Positions 9,769 to 20,146 are shown, numbered from the stretch's first letter. The stretch: 64,000 bases of DNA from Anaerovorax sp. IOR16 (GCF_017168145.1 NZ_JADQTL010000012.1:62001-126000), one strand, 5' to 3'. Numbers and translations: made by a program. Notes: generated by a model from the letters alone, not told the origin.

Positions 9769-10419
9769 TTATTCTATTGAATTTATAATAGTTTGGACTA
9801 CGTCTTCGATTGTTATTTCTGTCGTATCAATTTCCAAAGCATCTTGTGCTTTACGTAAAGGATTTAATTTTCTGGTTGTGTCATTAAAATCTCTTTGAAT
9901 GATATCATCCTCAACTTGTTTCAGTGACAGATCTTCTCCCTTATCCTTCAATTCTTTCCAACGGCGTAACGCTCTTTCTCTTGTAGAAGCGGTAAGAAAA
10001 ATCTTGTATTTTGCATCAGACAAAACATTTGTTCCAATATCTCTTCCATCCATAATGACACTCTTTTCCTCGGCCATTTTTCTCTGTAAATCCACAAGCT
10101 TTTCTCTAACTTCAGCGATAGCGGAACAAGCAGAAGCCATTTTTGCGACCTCTGCAGTTCGAATTTTATCACTAATGCAGACTCCATCCAGATAAATATC
10201 ATTCCCGTTAAAATCAATATCAGTTTGATCCAACATTTCTTTTATTCGGTCAATTTCGTCTTTTGAAATCCCTTCGCATATCATTTTATATCCAACGGCT
10301 CGATACATCGCACCTGTATCAATGTACTCGATCCCAAGTTCTTTCGCAACCTTCTTTGCAATTGTACTTTTTCCGGAACCGGATGGTCCATCCACTGCAA
10401 TTTTAAATATCTTTTTCAT
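9769..10419 (-). CDS. cmk: Cytidylate kinase
   Basis: Phosphorylates CMP/dCMP with ATP. The 216-residue protein begins with a P-loop VDGPSGSGKSTIAK (residues 8-21) and shows IDTGAMYRAVGY (about 35), the MDGRDIGT motif (about 122) and RRWKELKDKGEDLSL (about 150), typical of Cmk. It starts at ATG 10419, seven bases after nrdR, so the two are probably co-transcribed. Standard length. Confidence 0.97.
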   Translation of the reverse strand: MKKIFKIAVDGPSGSGKSTIAKKVAKELGIEYIDTGAMYRAVGYKMICEGISKDEIDRIKEMLDQTDIDFNGNDIYLDGVCISDKIRTAEVAKMASACSAIAEVREKLVDLQRKMAEEKSVIMDGRDIGTNVLSDAKYKIFLTASTRERALRRWKELKDKGEDLSLKQVEDDIIQRDFNDTTRKLNPLRKAQDALEIDTTEITIEDVVQTIINSIE

Positions 10420-10425
10420 ATTTTT

Positions 10426-10899
10426 TTATGATTCCTTTCCATCCTTACCATGGCTAAGTAATTTTTCAATCTCAGCAACAAAAGTATTTACATCCTTAAA
10501 CTGACGATATACTGAGGCAAATCGAACATAAGCAACCTCATCCAAATCCTTTAAGTGCTCCATAATCACTTCACCGATGATTTTGCTTTCAATTTCTTTT
10601 TCCATCATATTATTTAAGCCTCGTTCAATTTCATTGACAATACTTTCAATGGATGCAATGGATACAGGTCGTTTCTCGCAAGCTTTTATGATTCCATTCA
10701 TTACTTTATTACGATCAAACGCTTCACGACTGCCGTCTTTTTTCACAACCATGAAAAAAACAGCCTCAACCTTTTCATAAGTAGTAAATCGTTTTCCACA
10801 ATTATCACATTCTCTTCTACGTCGAATAGCATGTCCTTCTTCCGTAGGTCTAGAATCGATTACACGTGTATCTGCATTTTCACAAAATGGGCATCTCAT
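10426..10899 (-). CDS. nrdR: Transcriptional repressor NrdR
   Basis: Zinc-finger/ATP-cone repressor of ribonucleotide reductase genes. The start at 10899 ([18 protein letters not shown]) is supported by GAGGGGG upstream and gives 157 residues, the family norm; a longer frame upstream is spurious. The zinc ribbon uses CPFC (residues 3-6) and CDNCGKRF (about 31-38), and the ATP-cone includes [15 protein letters not shown]. It lies upstream of cmk and downstream of the ylmC-type gene. Confidence 0.96.
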   Translation of the reverse strand: MRCPFCENADTRVIDSRPTEEGHAIRRRRECDNCGKRFTTYEKVEAVFFMVVKKDGSREAFDRNKVMNGIIKACEKRPVSIASIESIVNEIERGLNNMMEKEIESKIIGEVIMEHLKDLDEVAYVRFASVYRQFKDVNTFVAEIEKLLSHGKDGKES

Positions 10900-11003
10900 A
10901 GGTCTTTCCCCCTCTATCGACAGACTGACTGCCTTCCTGCTACGATTCATGTATTATCTAGATTTTACCGATATATATCGATTTATGCAAGGTTTTTCTT
11001 TCA

Positions 11004-11336
11004 TCAATCCTCCGTTTCAGGGTTTTCTTCAAAGTCTTCCATATTAATATTGATTCCTTGATTCTTCTGTGAAGAACGATAAAGAAACTCTCCCTCAAAT
11101 CCCCCACTAACGTCAACCAATATAACATCATCTCCTATTCTCTTAATGTCCCTCCACTTAATTACCTGCTCGTCATTACGTCCAAAAAACGAAAAAAAGC
11201 TACGTTGTACCGGTATGATAATTCCTTCAATGGTTCCTTTTTCTAAATTAACTTCTAAATCCTCTACAAAACCTAAGCTTTTTCCATCATAAATATTAAT
11301 CACTTCTTTTTGCTTAATGTCCTGTGTACTTATCAT
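11004..11336 (-). CDS. ylmC: YlmC/YmxH family PRC-barrel protein
   Basis: Small PRC-barrel-like protein of 110 residues, in the YlmC/YmxH sporulation-associated family (DIKQKEVINIYDGKSLGFVEDLEV, shown here by its ends, is the characteristic N-terminus; WRDIKRIGDDVILVD follows). GGGAGG precedes ATG 11336. These genes commonly lie beside nrdR or sigG in Firmicutes, as here. Biochemical role unknown. It is divergent from prfC across a 183-base intergenic region. Confidence 0.88.
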   Translation of the reverse strand: MISTQDIKQKEVINIYDGKSLGFVEDLEVNLEKGTIEGIIIPVQRSFFSFFGRNDEQVIKWRDIKRIGDDVILVDVSGGFEGEFLYRSSQKNQGININMEDFEENPETED

Positions 11337-11519
11337 TTTAACATCCTCCCTATTGAGTTAGCTATTTTAATCTTCTTACTTTTTACATTTTTAATATAGA
11401 TTTCATAATACTATTCCATAATAAAGATATGTTACATTGGGTTAAAATATGATATTATGTTTGTGGTCTATTTCAGGATTTCAAATAGGACTCTAAATCA
11501 GAAAGGATTTTTTATAAAT

Positions 11520-13112
11520 ATGGCAGATCAGCAATTACAAGCAGAAATACAAAAACGTCGCATCTTTGGAATTATATCTCATCCGGATGCCGGTAAAACA
11601 ACATTAACGGAAAAACTTCTGCTCCATGGTGGTGCCATCCGTGAAGCAGGTAGTGTAAAAGCAAGAAGAAATGCTAAATTTGCAACCTCAGACTGGATGG
11701 AAATTGAAAAACAACGTGGTATTTCGGTTACTTCCTCCGTTATGCAATTTAATTATAAAGGAAAAGTAATTTCTATTATGGATACACCCGGTCACAACGA
11801 CTTTGGTGAAGATACTTATCGTATTCTAACTTCTGTGGATAGTGCAGTTATGGTGATTGATGGTGCAAAGGGTATTGAAGCGCAAACCAAGAAACTTTTC
11901 CAAGTGTGCAGTATGCGTGGTATTCCTATCTTTACTTTCATCAATAAATTTGACCGTGAAGCTAAAGATCCTTTGGATGCCATGGAAGAATTGGAAGAAG
12001 TACTCGGTATGCCTTCGGTTGCCGTTACCTGGCCGATTGGTTGTGGATTAAATTTCCAAGGAGTATATGATCGATTAGAAAATGTCGTACATTTATATAA
12101 ACAAAAAGAAACAATTGTGTTAGGTGAAGAAGGTGTCTTTGGTCCTGAATTGGAAGGCATATTAACTTCTTTTAATCTAGAAAGTCTTCGAACTGAAATC
12201 GAATTAATTACAGGTGCCGGAAATGTATTCGATGAAGAACAAATCAGAGCCGGTAAACTCTCTCCAGTATTTTTTGGATCTGCGCTGGCTGATTTTGGTG
12301 TTACTACATTTTTAAATCATTTTCTCAAGTTGTCCCCTACTCCCGGAGCACGAAAAACAATTGATGGCCAAGTAGAACCAACCGATGAAAATTTTACTGG
12401 ATTTATCTTTAAAATCCAAGCAAATATGAATCCCGCTCATCGTGATCGTTTGGCTTTTTTGCGAATTTGTTCGGGAGTATTTGAACGAGGAATGACAGTT
12501 ACGCTATCCAGAACAGGAAAGCCGATTAAATTAAGTCAATCAACACAGCTTATGGCAAACGAACGTGAAACCATTGATAAAGCTTATGCAGGTGATGTCA
12601 TCGGTATTTATGATACTGGTAATTACCAAATTGGAGATACTTTATCTACCACTAAGGAACCTCTTTTCTTTGAGCCGCTTCCAACCTTTCCACCAGAACT
12701 GTTTTCCTTGGTTACACCTGTAAATTCATTAAAAGCAAAACACTTTCAAAAAGGTGTATCTCAACTGGCACAAGAAGGTGCCATTCAGGTCTACCGAAAC
12801 TCATACAACGAAGTTGTTATTGGCGCTGTAGGAGTATTACAATTTGAAGTGTTTGAATATCGTTTAAAGAATGAATATAATGCAGATATACGTATGCAAA
12901 GCTTAGACTTTAATGTAGCGAGATGGATCAATCCAGAACAATTAGAGCTCGTAAAAGAAAGTTTGGACTCTAGATGCATGTTAGTTTTTGATCACTACAA
13001 TCGTCCACTCATCCTCTTTGCAAATCAGTTTACCTTAAATTATTTTATGGAACGTTACAAAGATATTACTTTAATAGAAGCGTTGGATGTAAACAATACT
13101 CTTACATTATAA
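11520..13112 (+). CDS. prfC: Peptide chain release factor 3 (RF3 GTPase)
   Basis: Translational GTPase that recycles RF1/RF2 after peptide release. The start at 11520 (MADQQLQAEIQKRR) gives 530 residues, matching RF3. Visible motifs are the P-loop SHPDAGKTTLTEKLL (about 21), switch II DTPGHNDFGEDT (about 88) and G4 NKFDREA (about 141). AAAGGA lies upstream. In a pyrrolysine-using cell, RF3 is relevant because it affects competition at TAG codons, but nothing in its sequence suggests specialisation. Confidence 0.95.
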   Translation: MADQQLQAEIQKRRIFGIISHPDAGKTTLTEKLLLHGGAIREAGSVKARRNAKFATSDWMEIEKQRGISVTSSVMQFNYKGKVISIMDTPGHNDFGEDTYRILTSVDSAVMVIDGAKGIEAQTKKLFQVCSMRGIPIFTFINKFDREAKDPLDAMEELEEVLGMPSVAVTWPIGCGLNFQGVYDRLENVVHLYKQKETIVLGEEGVFGPELEGILTSFNLESLRTEIELITGAGNVFDEEQIRAGKLSPVFFGSALADFGVTTFLNHFLKLSPTPGARKTIDGQVEPTDENFTGFIFKIQANMNPAHRDRLAFLRICSGVFERGMTVTLSRTGKPIKLSQSTQLMANERETIDKAYAGDVIGIYDTGNYQIGDTLSTTKEPLFFEPLPTFPPELFSLVTPVNSLKAKHFQKGVSQLAQEGAIQVYRNSYNEVVIGAVGVLQFEVFEYRLKNEYNADIRMQSLDFNVARWINPEQLELVKESLDSRCMLVFDHYNRPLILFANQFTLNYFMERYKDITLIEALDVNNTLTL

Positions 13113-13128
13113 TAGAAAGGTGATTCCA

Positions 13129-14451
13129 ATGGATATTTTGATTGGGTTGTTACTTTGTTTTCTTTTACTGGTGATTACTGTACAAAAAGGGCTTTTTTTA
13201 GGATATGCCCTTTTTCTTTGCTGGATTATTTTTGCATGGATTGCAAAGAGAAAAGGGAAGACAATGAAAGAAATCATCACAATGTCCTATGAGGGTGGGA
13301 AGCGTTCTTTTCTTATTTTACAAATTTTTCTTCTAATTGGCTGTATCATGAGCGTATGGATTACAGCCGGAACGCTTCCTACTTTAATGTATTACTGCTT
13401 GAATTATATTGCACCAAATTGGTTTGTTTTGTTTTCTTTTTTAATTTGTGCTCTTATCTCTTTTTTAATTGGCAGTTCTTTTGGAGCCGTAAGTACAATG
13501 GGGATTGCTCTTATTACGCTTGCAAGAGGCGGAAACATTCCACTTGCACTAATGACGGGTGCAATCATGTCCGGTGTCTATTTCGGTGACCGTGGGTCCC
13601 CTGTTTCTTCTGCGGCGGCCTTAACAGCGACGATTACAAAAGCAGATCATATGACCAATGTAAAAAACATGGGGATTTCATCCATTCTGCCCATGCTACT
13701 ATCCATATTTTTTTATGGAGGTTTTTCTCTATTTTATCCACTTAAGTTAGCAAACAGTCCCCTTCCTTCCACACTGAAGGATTCCTTTGTCATATCGCCT
13801 CTTATGCTCCTTCCTGCACTGGTTCTATTCTTATTACCAGTCTTAAAAGTGGGTGTTAAGACTTCTATGATTCTCAGTATTTTATCAGCATTACTGCTTA
13901 GCCTTTTTGCACAAGGAGCCAATTTCTTCTCAGTAATTAAGGCTATGGCAATTGGTGTTACTTTTGAAGAAGGTCCGCTTGCCGGCGTTCTATCCAGTGG
14001 TGGAATTCGTTCTATGTTAATTACCTACATTATGCTGTTTATTTCTTGCTCTCTTGCTGGTATTTTTGAATGCATCCATGCTTTTGATGGGTTAGAAAAA
14101 CAAATTCAAAAATATAATCGTTCTCCAAAATGGCGATTTGGCCTAACTGCAATCATTGGAACACTTTCTTCGTCCTTTGGCTGTAATCAAACCATTGCTA
14201 CCATTGTTACCCACGATATAATGAAACCATGTTATGATGAAACAGAACAAAATCAATTTGCTTTAGATATTTCCAATAGTGCTATTATTATTTCCGGTTT
14301 AATACCTTGGTGCGTTGCTTCTTTTGTTCCAATCTCTATGTTGGGAGTACATAATGCCAGCTATTTACCATTTGCTTTTTATATGTATAGTCTTCCTATT
14401 TTAGCTTTTGTCTTATTCCCAATAAGCGGGAAAGCTAAAATCAAAAACTAA
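13129..14451 (+). CDS. Na+/H+ antiporter NhaC family protein
   Basis: Polytopic inner-membrane transporter, 440 residues, about eleven hydrophobic segments. NhaC-family features include SSFGAVSTMGIALI, GDRGSPVSSAAALTA and FGCNQTIATIV, with a conserved GAIMSGVYFGDRGSP loop. ATG 13129 follows AAAGGTG, 17 bases after the prfC stop, so the two genes are probably co-transcribed. Substrate is unproven: members exchange Na+ and H+ or import amino acids. It overlaps the convergent MATE gene by four bases, with no terminator visible between them. Confidence 0.85.
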   Translation: MDILIGLLLCFLLLVITVQKGLFLGYALFLCWIIFAWIAKRKGKTMKEIITMSYEGGKRSFLILQIFLLIGCIMSVWITAGTLPTLMYYCLNYIAPNWFVLFSFLICALISFLIGSSFGAVSTMGIALITLARGGNIPLALMTGAIMSGVYFGDRGSPVSSAAALTATITKADHMTNVKNMGISSILPMLLSIFFYGGFSLFYPLKLANSPLPSTLKDSFVISPLMLLPALVLFLLPVLKVGVKTSMILSILSALLLSLFAQGANFFSVIKAMAIGVTFEEGPLAGVLSSGGIRSMLITYIMLFISCSLAGIFECIHAFDGLEKQIQKYNRSPKWRFGLTAIIGTLSSSFGCNQTIATIVTHDIMKPCYDETEQNQFALDISNSAIIISGLIPWCVASFVPISMLGVHNASYLPFAFYMYSLPILAFVLFPISGKAKIKN

Positions 14452-15824
14452 TCAATTAACATTCGAATCCATCTTTTACTTTTATACCTCTTCCAGAATA
14501 TCACTGCTTTTACAATTTCATTAAGAGAGGATAGTCCAACAGCAAAATGAAGTGGAAGTTTAAAAACGAGAACACCTAAAAAAGCCAGTGGTATTCCAAG
14601 TAGCCAATTCCCAGCTAAATCAAGCAGCATTGTATAATGCGTATCCCCTCCTGATCGCAAAATCCCGCAAACAAGTACATAAACGATCATTTTCGGGGTT
14701 AAAAACAATGCCCACACGAAAAGAGTGTTCATAAGCATCTCTGTGGTTACTGTATCAAATTGGTATAACTCTGCAATCCCTCCTCGAATCAAAATTAATA
14801 TTAATGTAATTACTACATTCATAACAAATAGTATTCTCAAGAAAGATTGGCTGTAACTCTCTGCTTTTTTTAATTGATTACGCCCTAATTCTTCTCCTAA
14901 CATAACGGCTGCAGCATTTCCTACTCCAAAAAATAAAGATTGGAAAAACTCATTTACAACAGAAGCTACTTGAACTACGGCTAAAGCAGATGGTCCTAAA
15001 ATCCCGTAGGCTATGAAAGTGATTGTTGTCGCAATGCTCCAACCACCTTCAGATATAACAACAGGGACTGCTGTTTTCATTACTTTTTTAAACATGGATT
15101 GATTGAATGAAAATAGTTCGGTTATTTTACCAGCTAAAGGATGTTCTCTATGATTGTAAATATATATGAGCAACACAAAAATTTCTATAGATCTTGCAAT
15201 AACGGTAGCTATGGCGGCTCCTTGGACACCCATCTTTGGAAGATTAAAATTTCCATAGATCAATCCATAATTCAATACTGTATTTATGCTAAGTGCGATT
15301 GCATTGATGATAGTAGGAACTTTTAAATTCTGAATGGATCTGCAATTATAACTAATTGCAAAAGACATCGCTGTAAACAAGTAAGAAAGACATGCAATTC
15401 GAAGATATTGGGTGCCTAGAGCTATGACTAAAGTATCTCTGGCGAAAAGCCATAAAATTTGCGGAGCAAATATTTCTACACAAGAGATAACAAAAAAAGC
15501 CATAAAAAAAGCTACCATGTAATCAATACCCAAAACTCTACGAATATTTCTAATATCTTTTACACCCCAATATTGTGCAGTATAAACAGCTGCCCCACTA
15601 AAGATTCCATAACATATCGTTGTAAAAATAAAATAAATTTGATTGGCGGCACCAACGGCCGCCAATTCAAGCACTCCAACTCTTCCAATCATCAAAGTAT
15701 CTACAATATTTAAACCAATACTGATCAAATGCTGTATAATAATCGGAACTGCAATTAATAATGCTTTGCTGTAAAAGCTTTTTTCTTGTTTATAAAATCT
15801 AAATTTCTGTTTAAACTCTAACAT
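14448..15824 (-). CDS. MATE family efflux transporter
   Basis: Twelve-helix multidrug and toxic compound extrusion transporter, 458 residues, typical length. Motifs include the duplicated MATE halves with VDTLMIGRVGVLELAAVG near the N-terminus and NAAAVMLGEELGR in the C-terminal half. ATG 15824 has ATGGAG upstream. Its stop is TAG; the frame continues past it only as antisense of the neighbouring antiporter, so I treat it as a normal stop. Substrate not predictable. Confidence 0.9.
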   Translation of the reverse strand: MLEFKQKFRFYKQEKSFYSKALLIAVPIIIQHLISIGLNIVDTLMIGRVGVLELAAVGAANQIYFIFTTICYGIFSGAAVYTAQYWGVKDIRNIRRVLGIDYMVAFFMAFFVISCVEIFAPQILWLFARDTLVIALGTQYLRIACLSYLFTAMSFAISYNCRSIQNLKVPTIINAIALSINTVLNYGLIYGNFNLPKMGVQGAAIATVIARSIEIFVLLIYIYNHREHPLAGKITELFSFNQSMFKKVMKTAVPVVISEGGWSIATTITFIAYGILGPSALAVVQVASVVNEFFQSLFFGVGNAAAVMLGEELGRNQLKKAESYSQSFLRILFVMNVVITLILILIRGGIAELYQFDTVTTEMLMNTLFVWALFLTPKMIVYVLVCGILRSGGDTHYTMLLDLAGNWLLGIPLAFLGVLVFKLPLHFAVGLSSLNEIVKAVIFWKRYKSKRWIRMLID

Positions 15825-15928
15825 AACGGCTCCATCATTTCCTAGAAATACATTTCACTTTTTATCTTATCAAATATAACCTATTTATTCCATCAGATTT
15901 AAACAAAAATATTTTGTCACATAAAAAT

Positions 15929-15951
15929 AACGCTCTTACAGTAAGAGCGTT
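15929..15951. repeat. Left 23-bp palindromic hairpin copy flanking IS copy 1
   Basis: A near-perfect palindrome with 11-base arms (AACGCTCTTAC and its complement) around one central base. An identical 23-bp copy lies at the other IS end (17539-17561). On the minus strand this copy is followed by ATTTTTAT, so it looks like the 3' part of the original sigG terminator. Confidence 0.85.
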
Positions 15952-17538
15952 CAGACTGTAGACAAAATACCTTGCTAAATTTATATTCTTATAATTTCTG
16001 CAAGGTATTTTCTATTTTTTCTATAAAGCTTTTAAAAAAAGAAAAAATAAAAGGATATCTCTATGCCATTTGATTCCTTCTTTCAGATTTATGAATCCAT
16101 GTTGCTAGTTTTTTTAGATTCATGGACGCAAAAAGAAGATTCAGTTCCATTTCTATCTTCTGAATCCCTCGATATTGTGTATAACGCATATTATGTTTTT
16201 CTTTTGCATCGGCAAAGACTCGCTCAATGGTTTGACTCCGTAGTTTGTAAAGATCTCGATACTTTGGAGTATGACGAATGTCCTCACATTGCTCTATGTA
16301 GTTTTCCCATATATGACGTGTGACTACTTTTACATGGTCTTTACTTGCTGTGCATTCTGATAAGGAAGGGCAACTCTTGCAAATTTCTCCTTTACTCTTA
16401 TATTCCCGATACCCTTCTCTATTTGTTGTAGTATAGTTTAACACTTGGTTTTCTGGGCATACAAAGCAATCATAGTATTCATCATAAGCATATTCGTGTT
16501 TTTTAAAATAACCATTTTTTGTCATAGGTCGTTTGTATGGTAGGATAGGAATTCGTTTATCTTTGAGTATTTCTCTAGCAATTGCAGGTGTTTTATATCC
16601 GGAATCCATTACAATATTTTTTACACCTTTATATCTTTTTACTTTTTCATAAATCTTTGGGAATGCAACTGAGTCATGTACATTTCCTGGATTTGTATGA
16701 AAAGCAAGTATGTAATTGTTTCGATCGCAAGCTACATTTGCAGCATAAGCAAATACTACCTTATGCTTTCCTTTATGAAATACACCGCAATCCGGATCTA
16801 CGGTACTTTTCTTGATTACTTTTGTCTTTTCTTTGGCTTCCGTTTTTTTTACAAGCTTGTTTTCCTCGTTCAATGCGATCTTCGTTAATTTCTTTCATTA
16901 GTTCTTTTTCATAGTATTTAACGGATTCCAAAACGGTTTCTTTTTCACTGTTATGGTTATTTGCACTTGCTTTAATATGTGTACCGTCAATGAAAATGCT
17001 TTCTGAATTAATGAATTCATATTCCATGATTTCAGCAATGACTCTTTGAAAGATTTGTTCGAATAAGTCAGTATTTTGAAACCGACGAGAGTAGTTTTTA
17101 CCAAAGGTAGAAAAGTGAGGAATTTCTTCCTCTAAACTATAACCAAGATACCATCGATAAGCTACATTCGTTTGAATTTCTTTAATGGTCTGTCTCATGG
17201 ATCGAATACCAAAGGTATATTGAATGAGGGTAATTTTAATTAAGACAACAGGATCGATGCTTTCTTTTCCCACATCAGAATACAAATCTTTTACAAGGTC
17301 ATAAATGAAAGAGAGATTAATCGCAGTATCTATCTTACGAATAATATGATCTTGTGGAACAAGAGAATTCAAGGTTACCATTTGAAATTGATCACGACCT
17401 AATAAATCTTTCTTACCCATCATAAAGCAAATACCTCCATGTATTTATACATATATTTTACCATAAATACAATAAAATGTATTACATTATGTAAAAAAAA
17501 CTGTAGGCAAAGATAGAGATATCCTTGTCTACAGTCTG
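15952..17538 (-). mobile_element. Insertion sequence, IS1182-like, copy 1 (1587 bp)
   Basis: The element is bounded by inverted repeats starting CAGACTGTAGACAA at both ends and contains one transposase region in two frames. It is nearly identical to the second copy at 51483-53070 (opposite orientation in the window). It is flanked by two exact copies of a 23-bp hairpin, apparently a target duplication of the sigG terminator. Family assignment is from the transposase; boundaries are seen directly by comparing the two copies. Confidence 0.9.
16061..17423 (-). CDS. IS1182-family DDE transposase, in two frames (A8 tract)
   Basis: Transposase of about 453 residues if the two frames are joined. 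The upstream frame (17423 to about 16850) holds the InsH-type N-terminal domain and the first catalytic Asp (FIDGTHIKASANNH). The downstream frame (to TAG at 16061) holds the second Asp (VMDSGYKTPAIA), a Cys-rich insertion (CKSCPSLSECTA) and the Glu helix (QTIERVFADAKEKH). The junction is a run of eight A (16843-16850 on the minus strand). Joining needs a net loss of one base or gain of two. The rest of the gene is uninterrupted, so either slippage restores the frame or this copy is a recent mutant. Confidence 0.75.
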
Positions 17539-17561
17539 AACGCTCTTACAGTAAGAGCGTT
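17539..17561. terminator. sigG-proximal hairpin, right 23-bp duplicate flanking IS copy 1
   Basis: Second identical copy of the hairpin at 15929-15951. It lies 28 bases after the sigG stop, the normal place for an intrinsic terminator, but the T run that would follow it is now on the far side of the IS. Confidence 0.75.
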
Positions 17562-17589
17562 ATTAAAAATTCAAATAGTATTATATGTC

Positions 17590-18360
17590 TTATAATTGTC
17601 TTCGCATTTTTTCTAAGGCCCCTTTTTCTAATCTTGAAACCTGAGCCTGACTAATGCCGATTTCATCGGCAACCTCCATTTGTGTTTTGCCATCAAAAAA
17701 CCTCATGGTCAAAATATGGCGCTCTCTAAGCGAGAGCTTTTTCATTGCCTCCGATAAAGAAAGATTTTCCACCCAATGAGCATCTGTATTTTTTGTATCT
17801 CGAACCTGATCCATTACATAGATAGCATCCCCATCATCATGGAATACCGGCTCGAATAAAGAGATTGGTTCCTGTATGGAATCAAGGGCTAAAACTACAT
17901 CCTCTCTAGGTATATCCAGTTCTGTGGCAATTTCCATAATTGTAGGCTCTCTTTGATTCATACGCATCAGGTGTTCTTTTGCCTGTAACGCTTTATATGC
18001 TGTATCTCTTAAGGAACGACTCACCCTAATGGCATTGTTGTCTCTTAAATAACGTCGAATTTCTCCAATAATCATTGGCACCGCATACGTTGAAAATTTC
18101 ACCTCATGTGCCGTATCAAAATTATCCAAGGCTTTAATCAATCCAATGCACCCAACTTGAAACAGGTCATCTGAGTTCTCACCTCGGTTATTAAATCTCT
18201 GAATCACACTTAATACCAATCGCAGATTCCCTCTAATAAACTCATCTCTTGTTTGTTTATCCCCCCCTTTAATTTTTTCAATCATCCGCTTCATTTCCGC
18301 ATCCTTATAGACCGGAAGTTTTGATGTATTCACACCGCAAATTTCTACTTTGCCTGCCAT
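17590..18360 (-). CDS. sigG: Forespore sigma factor SigG
   Basis: Late forespore-specific sigma factor. The 256-residue product from ATG 18360 begins with the diagnostic MAGKVEICGVNTSKLPV, supported by GGAGGA upstream. Region 2 (NLRLVLSVIQRFNNRGENSDD; FQVGCIGLIKALDNFD), region 3 (VSRSLRDTAYKALQ) and region 4 helix-turn-helix (TQMEVADEIGISQAQVSRLE) are complete. It lies downstream of sigE, as in Bacillus and Clostridium, where the order spoIIGA-sigE-sigG is conserved. The downstream terminator hairpin has been hit by an insertion sequence. Confidence 0.96.
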   Translation of the reverse strand: MAGKVEICGVNTSKLPVYKDAEMKRMIEKIKGGDKQTRDEFIRGNLRLVLSVIQRFNNRGENSDDLFQVGCIGLIKALDNFDTAHEVKFSTYAVPMIIGEIRRYLRDNNAIRVSRSLRDTAYKALQAKEHLMRMNQREPTIMEIATELDIPREDVVLALDSIQEPISLFEPVFHDDGDAIYVMDQVRDTKNTDAHWVENLSLSEAMKKLSLRERHILTMRFFDGKTQMEVADEIGISQAQVSRLEKGALEKMRRQL

Positions 18361-18448
18361 GAAAAAAGGTCCTCCGCATTCTTTTTTTGTCCCCCAAAGC
18401 ATAATGCATCGTCCTTATTATTTATGTACAATGGCTAGCAATTTTATT

Positions 18449-19174
18449 CTATCCTAGCTTCTTAATTTCCTTTTGCAGGCGAGAAATTATTTTTTTCTCT
18501 AATCTAGAAATATAAGATTGCGAAATACCCATAAAATCTGCAACTTCTTTTTGTGTCATCTCTCTCCCATTAATTAATCCAAACCGCATTTCCATAATCT
18601 TTCGTTCTCTGGGAGTGAGCTGTTTCAATGCATAAATTAAAAGATTACGATTGACCTCCTCCTCAATGTGATTATACACAATATCTGTTTCCGTACCTAA
18701 AATATCGGATAGCAATAATTCGTTTCCATCCCAATCCACATTAAGGGGTTCATCAAAAGAAACCTCAGTTCGATTTTTGCTGGTTCGCCTTAAATGCATC
18801 AAAATTTCATTTTCAATACACCTAGATGCATAAGTTGCCAATTTAATATTTTTATCCCTTTTAAAAGTATTCACTGCCTTAATCAAACCAATGGTTCCGA
18901 TTGAAATTAAATCTTCAATATTAACACCAGCATTTTCGAATTTCTTTGCAATATAAACAACAAGTCTCAAATTTCGTTCAATTAAAATAGTACGTACCGC
19001 TTCGGTATTGGTCTCCATCTGTTCCATCAATTCCAATTCCTCTTCTGCTGATAAAGGCGGTGGCAATACATCCGTTCCCCCTATATAAAATATTTTTCTT
19101 GGCTTTCGGTGAAAGAAAAACCATAATATTTGATTTAATGTCCAATTTACAAACCCCATAATTTTACTAAACAT
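18449..19174 (-). CDS. sigE: Mother-cell sigma factor SigE (pro-form)
   Basis: Early mother-cell sigma factor made as inactive pro-sigma-E and cleaved by SpoIIGA. The N-terminal pro-region (about residues 1-30, hydrophobic [11 protein letters not shown]) is followed by [14 protein letters not shown], region 2 ([18 protein letters not shown]) and region 4 ([21 protein letters not shown]). I place the start at ATG 19174 (MFSKIMGF), overlapping the spoIIGA end by eight bases, giving 241 residues as in Bacillus. The stop is TAG. Confidence 0.95.
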   Translation of the reverse strand: MFSKIMGFVNWTLNQILWFFFHRKPRKIFYIGGTDVLPPPLSAEEELELMEQMETNTEAVRTILIERNLRLVVYIAKKFENAGVNIEDLISIGTIGLIKAVNTFKRDKNIKLATYASRCIENEILMHLRRTSKNRTEVSFDEPLNVDWDGNELLLSDILGTETDIVYNHIEEEVNRNLLIYALKQLTPRERKIMEMRFGLINGREMTQKEVADFMGISQSYISRLEKKIISRLQKEIKKLG

Positions 19175-20087
19175 GACAAGCAATACCCCTTTCCATTACC
19201 ATCGGGTGCAGCAGCACCGAATAGCGTTCCTCGCTCCAGCTTCTACCAAAAGAGCCATAATAAATTCCTAAAATCACATCCTCCGATTCTGGATTCATCC
19301 CATCTCTACAAATGATAAGTTTATCCGGCTTTACTCCAATAAGAAATCCATTTCCATCACTGACACATTCATAAGGAATCAATCGTAATCTCTGCACAAA
19401 TCTTTCATTCTTTAACTTACTATAAAGAGCTAAAGAATCTTTTTCTGTACGAAATATATCAGCAATTTCCATTGTAACAAGCGGTAAAAATGCATCTAAT
19501 TCAATTAAAAATACAGGTTTTCCTGTACATGGATCAGACAAAAAATTACCCGTGTCTACCATACCACGCAAAAGTACTTTTTTCGCATCTAGAGTAATTT
19601 CGACTTGTGCAATTACTCCAGACTGGTCTATGCACCTTCCCCTTATGAAATCCGCAAATATATGAATGAGTAAATATGCAATTGCACACCCAAGCAAAAT
19701 ATTTAAATAGCTCATTTGTTCTATGTAAAGGCTACTGTTATTTGTAACACCCGAAATTCCAATAAAATACATCATTCCAATGGTGATTCCGCCCATGGCA
19801 AAACTAACCAAATAAAAGACCAAAACCAACTTCCGAAATTGTGCTTTTTCTTTTTTCCCAAATACGATTAACATCAATATAATGGAGAAAATTAATTTTA
19901 ATGCAATCGAGAAAAGTATGGGCATTCCATCAATAAAAAGAATAAAAGAATAAATACCACAGAGACTGCAGCCGAAGAGCAAACGCCTTTTCAAGGCTTG
20001 CAAGCCGCAAATTTTACTAGTCAGCTTTAGAATAAGATATCCAGTAATGAAATTCTCAAGAAAGAGATACTCTCCGTAAATGACCAT
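19167..20087 (-). CDS. spoIIGA: Sigma-E processing peptidase SpoIIGA
   Basis: Membrane aspartic protease that removes the pro-sequence from pro-sigma-E after asymmetric division. The 306-residue product has five membrane segments in its first half and a soluble domain with the catalytic Asp in [12 protein letters not shown] (about residue 180). AAGGGGGG precedes ATG 20087. The stop is TAG followed at once by TAA. It overlaps sigE and has a spoIIG-type promoter upstream. Confidence 0.95.
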   Translation of the reverse strand: MVIYGEYLFLENFITGYLILKLTSKICGLQALKRRLLFGCSLCGIYSFILFIDGMPILFSIALKLIFSIILMLIVFGKKEKAQFRKLVLVFYLVSFAMGGITIGMMYFIGISGVTNNSSLYIEQMSYLNILLGCAIAYLLIHIFADFIRGRCIDQSGVIAQVEITLDAKKVLLRGMVDTGNFLSDPCTGKPVFLIELDAFLPLVTMEIADIFRTEKDSLALYSKLKNERFVQRLRLIPYECVSDGNGFLIGVKPDKLIICRDGMNPESEDVILGIYYGSFGRSWSEERYSVLLHPMVMERGIACHV

Positions 20088-20090
20088 ATA

Positions 20091-20146
20091 AAAACCCCCC
20101 TTCCCGGCTCATCTCTTTTACGATTATAGCTCGTTTCAGGGGGGTG
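20091..20146 (-). terminator. Terminator of rplT operon overlapping spoIIGA ribosome site
   Basis: On the minus strand a C6 run (plus 20139-20144) can pair with the G6 run (20095-20100) and is followed by TTTTT. The G6 run is also the spoIIGA Shine-Dalgarno sequence. Read-through transcripts from rplT would therefore fold and both terminate and hide the site, while transcripts from the spoIIGA promoter start inside the loop. Confidence 0.6.

Noticed and set aside
14448-14451. Read-through of the MATE TAG stop as a pyrrolysine codon
   Set aside because: Sequence beyond it is antisense to the neighbouring antiporter, and 458 residues is already the normal MATE length.
16061-16063. Transposase TAG stop as a pyrrolysine site
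   Set aside because: The catalytic domain is complete before it, and the extension of about 22 codons is non-coding IS end sequence.
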